NCBI GenBank assembly: GCA_023105745.1
Contig: JALGQZ010000013.1
Span: 10,225,105 to 10,289,104, forward strand
Direction of reading: 5' to 3'
DNA length: 64,000 bases
From: Austropuccinia psidii
Lineage: Eukaryota; Basidiomycota; Pucciniomycetes; Pucciniales; Sphaerophragmiaceae
The first letter of the stretch is position 1. Every line of letters starts with the position of its first letter. The notes under the pieces were generated by a model, which worked only from the letters and a program-made list of their open reading frames with translations, made no database searches and had not been told where the DNA came from. This document shows positions 1-11,740 of this stretch, one piece after another. The translations under genes and the position numbers were made by a program.

Positions 1-641
1 TCTGTTGGGTGTATATCTACCAAGTCCTTTTGGAGGGTATCATAAGGAAGTCTTGGATTCCTGCCTTTTTCTAGCATTGCTGGTGTTTTTCCAGTTGAAA
101 GAATGAATTGATGTTTTATATGCCAGTTCAACAGCTAGTATTAATGTACACCAATCATGGGTAAAATCATCAGAAGCTTTGAATTCTAGTCCATAAGCAG
201 AGAATCTCCTAATAATATCTTCTAAGTTCTGTATCTTTATTTCTGCTAGACCATCAGTTTGGGGGCGGTAAGCTGTTGAGAATTATAATTTTGTTTCAAA
301 CAGGTTATGGATTTTTGTCCATAATGCTGAAGTGAATTTTGGGTCTCTATCACGTATGATAGTTTGGAATAAACCTGTGTGGCTAATAAGTTTATTCCAT
401 ATAATTATGGCTGTGTCCATAGCTGTATCATCCTTGTGACACAGTGAGAACATTGGAGTTTTTCTGTATGTGACAACTAATACTAGGCATGCATTGTAGC
501 TTCTGTCTCCTCCTGGAGGCAAGGCTGTTACCCAATCCATGTGAACTATTTCCCAAGGGGATTTTGGTTCCTGGATTTGGATCATCATTCCAAATTTCTT
601 TCCTGTGGCTCTGTTTGCTTTCTGACATCTGTCACAGGTTT
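1..641 (-). pseudogene. E0 Gypsy integrase fragment (3' part of split host element)
   Basis: On the minus strand this reads as a Ty3/Gypsy integrase. It shows the second half of the zinc-binding motif (CDRCQKAN near 610-635), the first catalytic Asp in MDWVTALPPGG, the second in RDRDPKFTS, and, after a stop at 283-285, the DGLAE segment with the catalytic Glu. The usual Ser before DRDPKF is Arg. The copy is decayed: it has the internal stop, and the part below about 230 drifts out of frame. It is cut at 641 by element A. The upstream half of the same gene resumes at 20419, where the codons of the zinc motif continue exactly once the 5-bp ggttt duplication is removed. The element's 3' end lies left of the window. 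Confidence 0.88.
637..641. repeat. Target-site duplication (ggttt), left copy, element A
   Basis: The five bases ggttt before the A 5' LTR recur at 20419-20423 right after the 3' LTR. Removing A and one copy rejoins the E0 integrase zinc-motif codons. Confidence 0.9.
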
Positions 642-2455
642 TGTGAGCCTTAGAGGTAATTTCATATACCCAAAAGACCACAAATACAAAATTAACATAT
701 AAATATAAATAAAATAAATTTATTTATATTATTAAAATAAAAATCAAAATATAAATATAAAATTATATTCAAAATAAAAAAATTTAATTACAATTTCAAA
801 ATAAAATTACGTTAAATTTTGGAATTATAAAATTACATTTATACTTGAAAAAATTAAGTAAAAATGAAATTTTAACAAAATTGTAAAAAAATAAATAAAT
901 TTGGAAAAAAGTAAAATAAAAATTATTATAACCTTTTATCCAATAAATAAACATATAAAAATTATTTCACCATTGGATTCCTCATCAAAAATCAGGTGGG
1001 GTCACCTCTGAGGGAAATTCTTGTAACTCAACTCTAAATAATCTTAAATTAAGTTTTTAGTATTTTTAATACAAAAATTAAAGATCCTCAAAACTTTAAT
1101 TTAATTCACACCACATGTGGTGTTAAAAATCAAATTTTGTGTTAAAATTGAGGTGTTGTGTTTAGTTGAGAAGTTATGAGGAATTGAAGTATTTTCAATT
1201 GAATTCAACTGAAATGTCAAAATGTGCGCGTGTATTACATAAGTGGACTTTGATTTACATATGAGGTATCAATTATTACTGTATTTAACTGTACAACTCA
1301 ATTGAATTACATATGTAAATTATAAGTATAATACATGATGAGGAATTAAAGGAAAAATAAATTGGAAAGATTAAATTTGGGGGGGAAAAGGAACTCCAGT
1401 TCTAAGGGGGAGCTAGACCCCCAAAATCCTTGTTGACAGGCGTGGAATTTCAAAATTCATGCAAAGGTTCATCACTTTTGGCCTGGAATTGAGTTACAGG
1501 GTCTGTGGACTCAATTGATGATGAGGTTTTGATACCAACTGGGGTAGCTTTAGCTGTTGCCAAGAGGGTAAAACTAGCCTTAAGATAAAACAATCATAGT
1601 AAAAGCAGCTTTAACTGGTTTTTACGTCTCTTACACACATTCTGACGTGTTTTTGAAGGCTCTAGACCAGGTATTGCTATAGTAATGGCTGTTTTAAGAG
1701 TCTAAAATGGTTAAAAATGGCTAAAAATGGCTTAAACCAGCCCTTTTTGGTCTAAACCGGGGTTCAATGATGCCTTAATTGGCTTTTCTGTTGTCAGACT
1801 GTTTTTCACGACTGACAAGAGTAAATTTTACTTTTGGAGTAAGAAAATTGATGGCTATAAAAGAATGTCTTCTTTGCCCCACTTTTCTCTTCATGTTAGA
1901 ATCTTTTCCTTTTATAATTAGTTTAAACATTGTTAAACCAATCAATAAAAGATTCCAACCACCTGGTTAAATCATTTTAAACCTTTTAACCACGTGAAAA
2001 AATCATTATAATCATTTTTACCCCTGAACCACCCCAAAAGTGAATTAAAGCATCTTTCATCACTGTAAACTTTGTCACTTTGTTTCCAAATTCACTCTGG
2101 TCACTTTTGGGCATTTTTTCTCCTTAAATACCTTTTAAAAGACCTTTTTCTTTAACTAATTGCTTGCAGTTCTTTGCTCAATTAATTCCAATTTAAATTT
2201 CTCTTGAAGAAATTTCTTTTGTAGCCTTAAATATCTCTTGTAGAGTATTTTTGGATAAATATTTATTGTTGGTAAAACAATAAATCTTTATAATATTATT
2301 GTTTTATACTAATAAAGTTATAAACAAGAAAATTGGCGTGTTTTCTCTTAAAAATAATATTTCTTACTATTCTTAATTGAGTTTTACCTTATACAAATTT
2401 TGAGGACAGGAGAAGTACTTGATTTTTAAGCAAAGTTTCATATCCACACCTTACA
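642..2455 (+). repeat. Element A 5' LTR
   Basis: This 1814-bp LTR begins TGTGAGCC and ends CTTACA. It is a direct repeat of 18595-20418. It is AT-rich and has no convincing coding capacity; the short frame at 1779-1970 recurs in the 3' copy only as part of the LTR and shows no family resemblance. Confidence 0.9.
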
Positions 2456-2679
2456 TTTGGGGGCCCAGACGTGATATTTTACCTGTGAAATATTTTTTTT
2501 TACTCTTTTTGAATCTTTTTTATTATATTGAAAAATTTAAAAACATATAAAAAATACTTACAATTCAAAAATTCCATAACAAATATTTTTTTTTTCATAT
2601 TATAAGTGAGGCTTATATTTTTTTTTTTTTTGAAATAACCTTTTTTTACTTAATTAATTGGTTTTTTCATTGATTTTAG
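2456..2679 (+). promoter_or_regulatory. Element A leader with conserved post-LTR motif and probable 5' intron
   Basis: Directly after the LTR comes TTTGGGGGCCCAGACGTG, matching the same position in B and C and therefore a candidate primer-binding or packaging site. No tRNA is assigned. The rest is T-rich, non-coding leader. A GTGAGG donor at 2606 and a TTTTAG acceptor ending at 2679 would join A (2605) to TG (2680), making an ATG for ORF1. Confidence 0.5.
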
Positions 2680-3588
2680 TGTCTGACAACGTGGTAAGAA
2701 AAGAAAACATTGAAACAGCCTCAACAGTAACCAGCATTATTCCGGCCAGTACTGTTAATTCTGATCATAATAGTACTATTATTGTGACTCAGAATATTCA
2801 ACCAGAGCAAATTTCTTCTGAATTAGTAAACTTGGAAATAATTAATAATCTTCAGAAAGCCAAATATTTGGCCAATAGTAAGTTTTTTTTTGACGTAAAA
2901 TTACTATTTTAAGCCTTTTTAACCATAATTATGCCTTCAACCAGGTCAGGAGCCAGCTATAACCCCTCAAGCAGCTCCCAGAAAGGTAATTGACATGAAT
3001 ATGGCAGAGGCCAATCAGGTACAGAAGGAAAGGGGTCAGTCGATGACTTCCAAACAACTAAAATGGGTCATTCTGAAGCTGATAACACCATTTTACCTTC
3101 AAAAAGAGCTGAAACTGCCACAACAAGCCTCTGGGGACATATACAAAGCCAGCCACAGTGCCTACAACAATGCACTCCAGTTCAAGGAGTACCAGATCCT
3201 TGCAGACCTGTGGAAGAATTTCATGAATTCTTACCTAACTGTGAGAAAATTCCTGGGCCATCCCAACACTTGCAAATTGCTCAATGGATGGCATCCATTG
3301 ATGAAGAAGAAAAACATGATGCTGTTGACACTAGAATGGAGGAAAAACAACCCTCCACCACCCAATCCAGTGCCAAAAACAGCCCCAGTGGCCAGCAGCA
3401 GGGATTCCAATGTGAAAAAGCAGCCACAAACTCCAAACAAGGGCAAAGGGAAGGCAGAAGCCCCAAAACCTTACAGCCAGGGCTACAGAACCCCAAAGAA
3501 TCAACAGGATGCCATGGAAAATGTATTTCAGATGTCCAGAACCATGATGGAATTCCAAAAGAAGGAGGAAGCCAGATTAAAATATTAA
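2680..3588 (+). CDS. Element A ORF1 (spliced, overlaps gag frame)
   Basis: Product of unknown function, read as 2680-2877 joined to 2945-3588 with a 67-nt GT..AG intron. The splice keeps frame (carry of one base) and gives about 280 residues, counting the ATG made by A|TG splicing. The N-terminal part is Ser/Thr-rich. The middle has a WKNF..NGWHP region that resembles ORF1 of elements B and C (NGWNP), and the C-terminus is basic and Pro-rich. The second half overlaps the gag frame 3063-4097 in the -1 phase, the same relation as in B and C. It is the only long frame in A apart from ORF2 here that remains open. No start other than the split ATG is visible at the exon edge. Confidence 0.5.
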
Positions 3589-5096
3589 AAATAATTTCTG
3601 ATACTTTTAATTGTATTCCAGAGTTGTATAAAGCTATTTCTGACGTAAAAATTCATCTTTCTGATAAAAATACATCAATTTGTTACAATCTTAAGACAAA
3701 TAACTTTAGTCTGAGCCAAATAAATGATACACTTAAATTCTTTGAAAGAGTTTTAAGAACAATCAAAACTTCCAATAATGATAATTCTTTTGGCATTAAG
3801 ATAAATGAACAATCTGCCATTATTAAAGAATTAACAGACAAATATTCTAAATTCAATATTGATGAAATAATTGAAGCCAGAATAAAACAAGCCATAAAGA
3901 CTATCCAAGAAGATAATAAAAAAGCTCTTCATGATATTTCAAAATCATTCGCAGAAGTAAAGACAAATACAGTTGCCTTGAAAAAGCATTTTGATACCTC
4001 AAGAGAGGAAATATCAAAATTAACAATAAAGTTAAGTGAAATTATATCTGATAATACTAAACAAACAGAATTATGGAATGAGACTACATATAAATAGGAT
4101 CATCATAAAAAGAATGTCAAAGACTCTATACAAAGCTTAAAACATCAGTTAAAAAATTCACAAAGTTGTAATGAAAGTAAAATGAATGATATTTAACAAC
4201 TTCTAAACACTTTACCAAGAATTTCTACACCTTTGAATCAAAATGAAGATGCAAGAATTCCCAATCCACAAGTATTGGATATTGAAAATTCACAGTTAAA
4301 AAATGAATTTTCTACTTCTTTTCATAACTCAGAACCATCAATGGGCCAAGCACTCTTGAAAGAAGTGCCAAAACTTAAAGAATGGCCTCACTTCAGTGGT
4401 GAAGGAGAGTATGACCATATGTAATTAATTAGAGATATTGACATGATCAAAGAGGATTTTTAATTACCAGACAAATTGGTAACAGCCAGGTTTAACACCT
4501 TGTTTACCAGATCAGCTCACAGATGGTACATCAAAATAAGACAAGCACATGGACACCAGAGTTGGACTTGGTGGAAAACCCAAATCATCAACAAATGGTC
4601 AAATGATGCTTGGAGGTTTAAAGTTGAAACAGCCTTTGAATATGCCAAATTTAATGCTGAGAAAGACAAAGCTTTACCATGGTTTTGCCAACAAAAAGAA
4701 AGATTAACAGCAGTATATCCTGACATGTCAGAATTTATGATCCATGGAAAAATTATGAGACAATGTGGAGGTGACTTAGAGCATGCTATCAAAAGCAGGA
4801 CTACTGAACAATCTTCAGCAGAGGATATTATCAATATACTAGAAGAAGTAACAACCAGAACCAAAATTGGTTTTAGTAGGGTGAATCTCAAAACAAGGTT
4901 TAATACACCTTGGAAAGATTCTGTGGACAAAAACACCAAAGAAAATTCTAATAATATTAAGTATAAATCTGCAGATACAGTAAGAAAGTGCCATATTTGC
5001 CAAAGCACCACCCATTTAGCCAATAAATGTCCAAAGAAGGGAAAAATCAATGAAATTGATATTGAAAAGGAACCTGATTGTGAAAAGATGACATAA
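3063..5096 (+). pseudogene. Element A gag (ORF2 5' part), degenerate
   Basis: The structural protein of A, in pieces. Frame 3063-4097 ends in a Lys/Glu/Ile-rich region likely to form a coiled coil. 4233-4424 holds the capsid entry motif ending FSGEGEYDHM, and 4476-5096 holds the capsid C-terminal part (HRWYIKIRQ, WTWWKTQIINKW, GDLEHAI). A CCHC knuckle CHICQSTTHLANKC lies near 4990-5030 (C-x2-C-x4-H-x4-C). The same order is seen intact in B. Stops at about 4095 and 4423, plus further stops between the pieces, break it. The knuckle residues are all present, so decay is by stops, not by loss of motifs. Confidence 0.8.
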
Positions 5097-5179
5097 TTGA
5101 AGACAATTCAGATGATAAGTCATCAATATTTTCTGAATCTTCAAAAGATATAGAAAATATCAATGCCACTTTTGACATC

Positions 5180-8100
5180 ATGGAATCTTATTCCCACTTG
5201 CCACAATTGAGCAATGGGCAACTTGATTTATCAAAAGTTCAAGATGCACAACTTATGAAAACAAAACCAAACAGGGGAAAAGGTTATACAGCTGGTAACT
5301 CCTGTATAACAGAAGTGGTGATTGATAACAAGCCCACCAAACTTTTGCTTGACCCAGGAGCCTTCTGCTCTTTTGTTGGAAAATCTTTTCTTAAGACTTG
5401 TGTACCAAATTTTGAAGACCAATTGTTACCAATTGATGGTATAAAATTCAACAGTGCAAGTAACCCAATGAAAGCATTAGGAATCTTTGAGACCAATGTC
5501 ATATTCCCACACATAAATGGGAATTTAAGAATCACAGTTGAATTTGTTGTTATGGAAAATTGCTCTAGTACCCATTTTATATTGGAAAATGAATATTTAA
5601 TCATGTATGGGATAGATTTGCATAATAACAAAGACAGATACTTTACTATTGGAGACAATAAGTGCCAAAAATTTGCCTTTTTACCATTTAAAAGACAAAT
5701 TACAGTAAACAGAGTATCACCAGTCAACTTAGAGTTAGAGAAATTCAAGTCTGGACAGTTAAATGAGGCTGAAATAAGTCTTAATCTGACTGATAAACAA
5801 GAAAATGAACTTTCTTCCCTTTTTTATGACCACAGAGGAGCATTTGCTTCAGACAAAGAACCTCTAGGGGCAATTATTGGTCATGAAGTTGACATCATTC
5901 TTAACATTGAGAGACCTTATCCACCACTCTTGAGAAGACCTGCATATCCAGCAAGTCCAAAATCAAGAGAAGCTCTAGAAATTTGTATCAAAGAACGTCT
6001 GGACCTTGGTGTAATAAGAAATGTAGGCCACAATGAAGAAGTAGAAATAACTACACCAGTCACAGTGGAATGGAATAGTGGAAAATCCAGAATGGTTGGG
6101 GACTTTAGATCTCTGAACACCTACACTGTTCCAGATGGGTACCCAATACCAAAAATCCAAATTTCCCTTACTCAAATATCTCAAGCAGTGTATATAACCA
6201 CTATAGGTGCCCTTAAAGGATTCCATCAAAATGTGGTGACACCAAGAGAAAGAAAATATTTGAGAATTATTGTTCATTGTGGAGTGTATGAATATTTAAG
6301 AATGCCCTTTGGTATCAAAAATGCACCTTCACACTTCAAAAGAATGATGAATGAAATATTCCCCGAAGAACTTTCAGAGGGATGGTTAATCATTTTCATT
6401 GATGACATTATTGTCTGTTCCAAAATTTGGGAAGAGCACATGTACAGATTGTCCAGAGTTTTGACAAAAATTCAATCAGTGAACATGAAAATCTCTTTGA
6501 AGAAATGTCATTTTGGATTTAAAGAACTTAAAGCACTAGGACATGTTGTATCTGGTTTGTCCCTTGGAATTGACAAAAACAAAGTTGCAGCAGTATTGCT
6601 AAAACCCATGCCTCAGAACAAAAAGGAAATTCAGTCATTTTTAGGTTTTGCAGGATATTACAGGCAAAAAGTTGAAGATTTTGCTTCCAAAGCAAGACCA
6701 CTTTATAAATTGTGTGACAAAGACACAGTATTTGAAATGACTGTTGACAGAGTCAAAGCTTTTGAGTCTTTAAGAGAAGCATTGACCACTGCTCCACTAT
6801 TACTGATTCCAGACTTTAAATTGCCTTTCAAACTGTATATTTATGCAACAGGGGATGGACTGGGTGCTGCACTTCACCAAGTTCAGATCATAAATGATAA
6901 ACCTGTAGAAGGACCCATATGTTTCATATACAGGAAAATCAAACCAACTGAAGCCAGATATGGAGCAAGTCAAATGAAATGTCTATGTCTTCTCTGGGCC
7001 TTAGAAAAATTAAACTACTTCTTGGAGGGATGTGTTTTTGAGGTTATAACAGATTGTACAGCTGTCAAATCACTTTTAAACATGAAAACACCCAACAGAC
7101 ATATGACCAGATGGCAAATAGCCATACAAGAATACAAAGGCAATATGACTATTGTTCATAAAAATGGGAATATTCATAAGAATGCAGATGGACTAAGCAG
7201 ATGGCCATTACCAAATGATATTGATAATCCTACTTATGTGCCAGAAGAAGCTTCACCACAGATCCCAATAGAAGGAATAAGTGTTACAGACTTGAACACC
7301 ACCTTCTTCAAAGAAGTAAGAAACAGTTACACTCAAGATAAGAATTGTAGCATCTTATGCCAATTACTTAACAAAGAATGTAAAGAAAACTCTCTAATAC
7401 ATGCCTTAGATGAAGTATGGAAGAAATCTTATGATGAAGGAAGATTTCACCTACTGGACGGTATAATTTACCCCAGGACCAAGCACACATGTGTAATGAC
7501 AGTCCTGGACAGGTCATTAATCAATCTTGTACTAAAAGAATGCCATGAAAGCCCCTTTTCAGGACATCTGTCTGAAGGCAGAACAAGAGAAAACATAAAG
7601 ACCTGCATATGGTGGCCAATGTGGCAGAAAGATGTTTCAGAGTAGTTCAAAACCTGTGACAGATGCCAAAAGGCAAATAAATCCACTTGCAAGAGACTTG
7701 GAAATATGATAAAAATTCAAGAACCCAGAAGACCTTGGGAAATTGTCCATATGGATTGGATAACTGGCCTACCACCAGGAGGTGACAGAAGTTATAATGC
7801 TTGCCTAGTAATTGTGGACAGATTCAGTAAAACTTTGATCTTTTTCCCATGTCACAAAGATGATACAGCCATGGATACAGCCCTTCTGATATGGAATAGA
7901 GTGGTGTCATGGACTGGGATATTTACAAATATCATTAGTGATAGGGATCCCAAATTCACTTCAGCACTATGGACAAATCTTCACCAATTATTTGGCACTA
8001 AACTGTCTTTCTCTACAGCCTACCACCCACAAACTGATGGCCTGGCAGAAAGGATGATCCAAGCCTTGGGGAACATGGTGAGAAGATTTTGTGCATATGG

Positions 8101-8638
8101 CCTTGAATTAAAAGATTGTGATGGGTTTACCCATTATTGGTGTACTCTGTTGCCAGAACTGGAATTAGCATATAAAACATCAATACATGCCAGTACCAAT
8201 CAGACTGCTGCTATTCTAGAAAAAGGATGGAACCCCATGTTACCCCATGATTCCTTGAGGAGAGATTTAATAGAAATACATCCTACAGCTGCCAGCTTCA
8301 AAGGAATGCTAGACAGAGTCAGAAAGCATGCAGTAAAATGCATGGAAGACTCATTTGCATATGCTAAAGATAAATGGGACAAATCTCATGCCACTCCAGA
8401 CTTCAAGATAGGGGATTTAGTACTAGTATCCACCACCAACTTCAATAACATCAAAGGATGTAAAAAGCTCAAAGACTCCTTTGCAGGACCTTTTGTTATT
8501 AAGGCCCTCCATGGAGAAAATGCTGTTGAAGTAGAGTTATCTGAAGAACTTATCAAAAAGCATCCTACATTTCCAGTGAGCTTGATAAAGCCATATAAAT
8601 CTAGTGATGCTGAGAAATTTCCCTTGAGGAATAATATT
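5180..8638 (+). pseudogene. Element A pol: protease-RT-RNase H-integrase, inactive
   Basis: Order: aspartic protease with DPG at residues 58-60 (family D[S/T]G), RT with FIDD at 406-409, RNase H, then the integrase zinc region and core. RT residue 343 is Gly in [11 protein letters not shown], where B has the catalytic Asp in MDCMKGFHQ. RNase H residue 555 is Tyr in LYIYATGDG, where relatives have Asp. An in-frame TAG at 7643-7645 falls just before the CX2C half of the zinc motif; reading continues in frame with FKTCDRCQKAN, then MDWITGL, SDRDPKF and DGLAER. The frame is cut at 8638 by element B after the GPF module and SLIKPY; its last part resumes at 18339. RT, protease and RNase H should all be non-functional. 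Confidence 0.9.
8634..8638. repeat. Target-site duplication (atatt), left copy, element B
   Basis: atatt precedes the B 5' LTR and recurs at 18339-18343 after the 3' LTR; removing B rejoins the end of A's pol. Confidence 0.93.
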
Positions 8639-10077
8639 TGTCAACCTGTGACTCAAAACCAGAGCACAAGCATGACAGCCAAAATACCATAAACCAATGG
8701 TATAGCCAAAATACCACCAAAACATGGAACTGAGCCCAATTAGCTCAAAAGGTATCAAAAGAAAGAGGAAACTCACCTCTTTCTGAAAATACAAGTCCCA
8801 TCACCATAGGACAAGAAATAACAAAGTTATTCCTGCTCAAAGTCATTGCTGAGCATAAACCTTAATTTTCACCTCTCATCTAAAATCTAGAAGGAGAGGC
8901 TTAACCCCATCAAATGGGTATTCAAAATGAAGCTCTAAGCCAGGGCTATCCAATGGTACCAGCCAAACTGAGCTAGCACCAGTATTACTTGAGTTATGGT
9001 CAAATTCAGGCCAAATAAAGGTGAACAAAACATTCACCTCCCATCTAACTTCTACAGTTTTAGTGTGGGATACTTGAAGTGGGGTCTTTTTGGAAAGAGC
9101 ACAATCAGGGCTATCTGATGGTGTCATCCATTTCCCCATAACTCAACTACAACAGAAGTTATTGGCCAAACAAGCTTAATACAGCTTTTTGCCCAAACCA
9201 CGCCAATGTACAAAAATACTTGTACATGGGATAACTTTGTCATATTTAATGATAACCATGTCAAGTTGGGTACCATTGTGTAGAGCTCATATAGAGCTAT
9301 TCAATGAACCAGCTTTGAGCTTGATATCTCAAAAACTGACAGAGTTATGACCATTTTAAGGTCAAAATCCCACCAGCTGTCATATACAGCCTTACCATGG
9401 GATAACACCCCATAATCATGAATATGAGGTGTCAACAGACGAAGAAGCATGTTTTTACTTCAATACCTCATATGTCAGTCAATACTGGGGTCCCATACAG
9501 TTTCTGTACAGCATTCTACGCGTCATACACGTCAGAATCAGGCTGTGAGGTCCCCAGATGAAAATTTTCACCCTGTATTGGTGAAAACCGCCCAGATGTG
9601 GTTTCAAAACCACATCTGAGCCCAATACAGGGTATACAGGTTGTTTGCAAACCACAAGCCTGTCATGAGGAGTGAAAAATCTTCACTCCCTCTACGTGAA
9701 AAGGTTTAATCACCTTTTCACCTCAATTTCAGGATAAAAGGAGGGCTTTTCACAGCCAAAGACCTTTCCTCATCCTGCTCTTGAATACCCTACGTAGTAA
9801 ACTGTCAAAAACAGTTTTACTCTTGGGTAATAATCAGGTATTATTATAATCTTAATAATTGTAGTCTTTATTATTGTAACCCAACAGGTAAAGCTGCACC
9901 CAGGGCTTTCAACAGCGCTCACCACCACTATATCCACTATAGTAAAGCCCTTTTATTATTAAATTAAAACCATCTTCAACTCTTATGAAACCTTTTTAAC
10001 TTTCATATACCGTGTCACAGTCATAGTTAAAAGTTGTAAATACACTTTATTACTCTTATCATAGACTCAGCCTGACA
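8639..10077 (+). repeat. Element B 5' LTR
   Basis: 1439 bp, TGTCAACC...CTGACA, nearly identical to 16900-18338. The small minus-strand frames in it (8537-8794, 8876-9139) also occur in the 3' LTR and are not genes. Confidence 0.95.
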
Positions 10078-10671
10078 TTTTGGGGGCCTGGCCGTGTTTT
10101 TTACTTATTTTGGACCTTACAAGTAAGTTTTTTCTCTTTCTTACCATTTATTGACACCTGTTTTTTATTTTTAGGCGTCATTTTCTTTTGAAAAATATAT
10201 TTTATATATATTCTTCTTTAAAAAATTTAATAATACTCATATTTTTAAAGAGTATTTGTCTAGTGGCTAATAACCACAAGACCAGTATTTTGGCGTGTTT
10301 TGCATATAAAAACACTTTTAAGCCATTTATACAGTCTCAATTCTTAAGTGAATTAAGACAGCTCATACTGATAAACCAACAGTTGAGGCGTGTTTGGACA
10401 CATTGTTAACTCAATTGCCCTGTAATACACCATTTTTTGACAGATTATACTTGCTAATAACAAGTATTCTGTAAGATATTGGTATACAAACAGTATACCA
10501 ATAATCAATAAGCTGTATTTCTGACGTGGAATTGTTAATTCAATTACACTGTCACTATACAAGGGCATACTGTAGTAATATACAAGCCCAGAGGCCATTC
10601 TTAGACGTGCAAAACCAGCCTTGTAAGAAGTCTTAACTGACATAAGCCCTCTTTTTCCTGTTTTGATTCAG
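10078..10671 (+). promoter_or_regulatory. Element B leader with post-LTR motif and probable 549-nt 5' intron
   Basis: The leader opens with TTTTGGGGGCCTGGCCGTG, the motif shared with A and C. A strong donor GTAAGT at 10123 follows base A (10122), and an acceptor TTGATTCAG ends at 10671, just before TGGAAGAA. Joining them creates ATG GAA GAA, the only sensible start for ORF1, since the exon itself has no ATG at its beginning. The small frame at 10188-10409 has no support. Confidence 0.5.
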
Positions 10672-11740
10672 TGGAAGAAAACTTCATACCACTTGAGACC
10701 CAGTCACAGGCCAACATACCAGTGACACCCTCAGAACCAGAGGGCAGCAAGGGCAAAGGAAAAAGGCTTAGTGAAGGCCTCATCACAGCCAAAAAGTGGA
10801 CACCAATAGCCACTCAGAGGAGTAGAAAACCACGAAACTCTGCTTCAATACAAGGTAAACCAACCTTAACCACTTGTGCAGGGAAGATTACAATTATTAA
10901 CCCAGTTGTAACCTCCAAAGGCAAACTGCCCAAATCAGCAGATAACAAATTTGTACAAGGCACAGTCAAAGGTAAATACCCAAAGAACATAAAGTTTTTG
11001 ACTGCTTGCAAACACTGATATGTCCCCTGCATACCTCAGAGACCTTGGCTTCCAAAGGAACCAGCCAGAGGACAGAGCAGGAATGTCTAGAACCAGAAGA
11101 CCTGAAAGAAGACACATTGGACACAGTGGTGGATGGCAAAACAATGAGGGAGATAATATCAACCTTGCCATTCACACTCCAATTCAACAGAAACCTCAAA
11201 CCAGAGGACTGGAAGGATATGGATCAAGTTCTTCAAATCCACCAACTCCTCAAAGATTTGTTTCAATGGAGCATGGACAACAAGAGGTTCAACCTAGCAA
11301 CTCACTGGGCAGAACTGGGATCAAGTTGCCAGAAGATCTGCCTCAAAGAGATAGACTTCAAGGACCTTATGGTAATCACCAATGGTTGGAACCCTACCAG
11401 GCAGCACAGACTCCTGGAGGCAAGGGCACAGAGGATAAGGGAGAACCAAGCCACTATCCAAGCTATAGAAGAACAGTTAACCCAGACAGGGCCTACTCAG
11501 ATTCCTTCAGGTTCACAAGGAGCCAGCCAAATCAGCTCTCCAGTGGCTTCACACCATTCAGAAACCAGCAGATCAGTGGCCAAGAGTCACCATTCTTCAC
11601 AATTCCAGGAAGTTTCCAGGAGAAGACAAGGCAACAAGGGCAAGAACAAAGCCTCCTTCAACCAGAGGAGGAAAGAGTCAGACCCCATGATCCAGAAGCT
11701 GTTAGATTTGGTAAAAGAAGTACACAAGAACCAGAAGTAG
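10672..11740 (+). CDS. Element B ORF1 (spliced upstream protein overlapping gag-pol)
   Basis: Read as 10672-10971 joined to 11040-11740, with a 68-nt GT..AG intron at 10972-11039. With the A|TG split start this gives 333 residues. The N-terminal exon is basic and Pro/Lys-rich. The second exon has a conserved block ([47 protein letters not shown]), then a Ser/Gln-rich linker and a basic tail ending [15 protein letters not shown] has the same exon structure, phase and blocks, so selection on ORF1 is likely. Function is unknown; the small charged product could be a gag-like or RNA-binding accessory protein. It overlaps the first 240 codons of ORF2 in a different frame. Confidence 0.72.

Noticed and set aside
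8537..9139. Minus-strand frames in the B LTR
   Set aside because: They repeat in both LTRs, are short and have no family resemblance.
11700..11740. Programmed -1 frameshift joining ORF1 to gag-pol
   Set aside because: No X XXY YYZ heptamer was found in the ORF1 frame near its end in B or C; intron retention explains the arrangement better.
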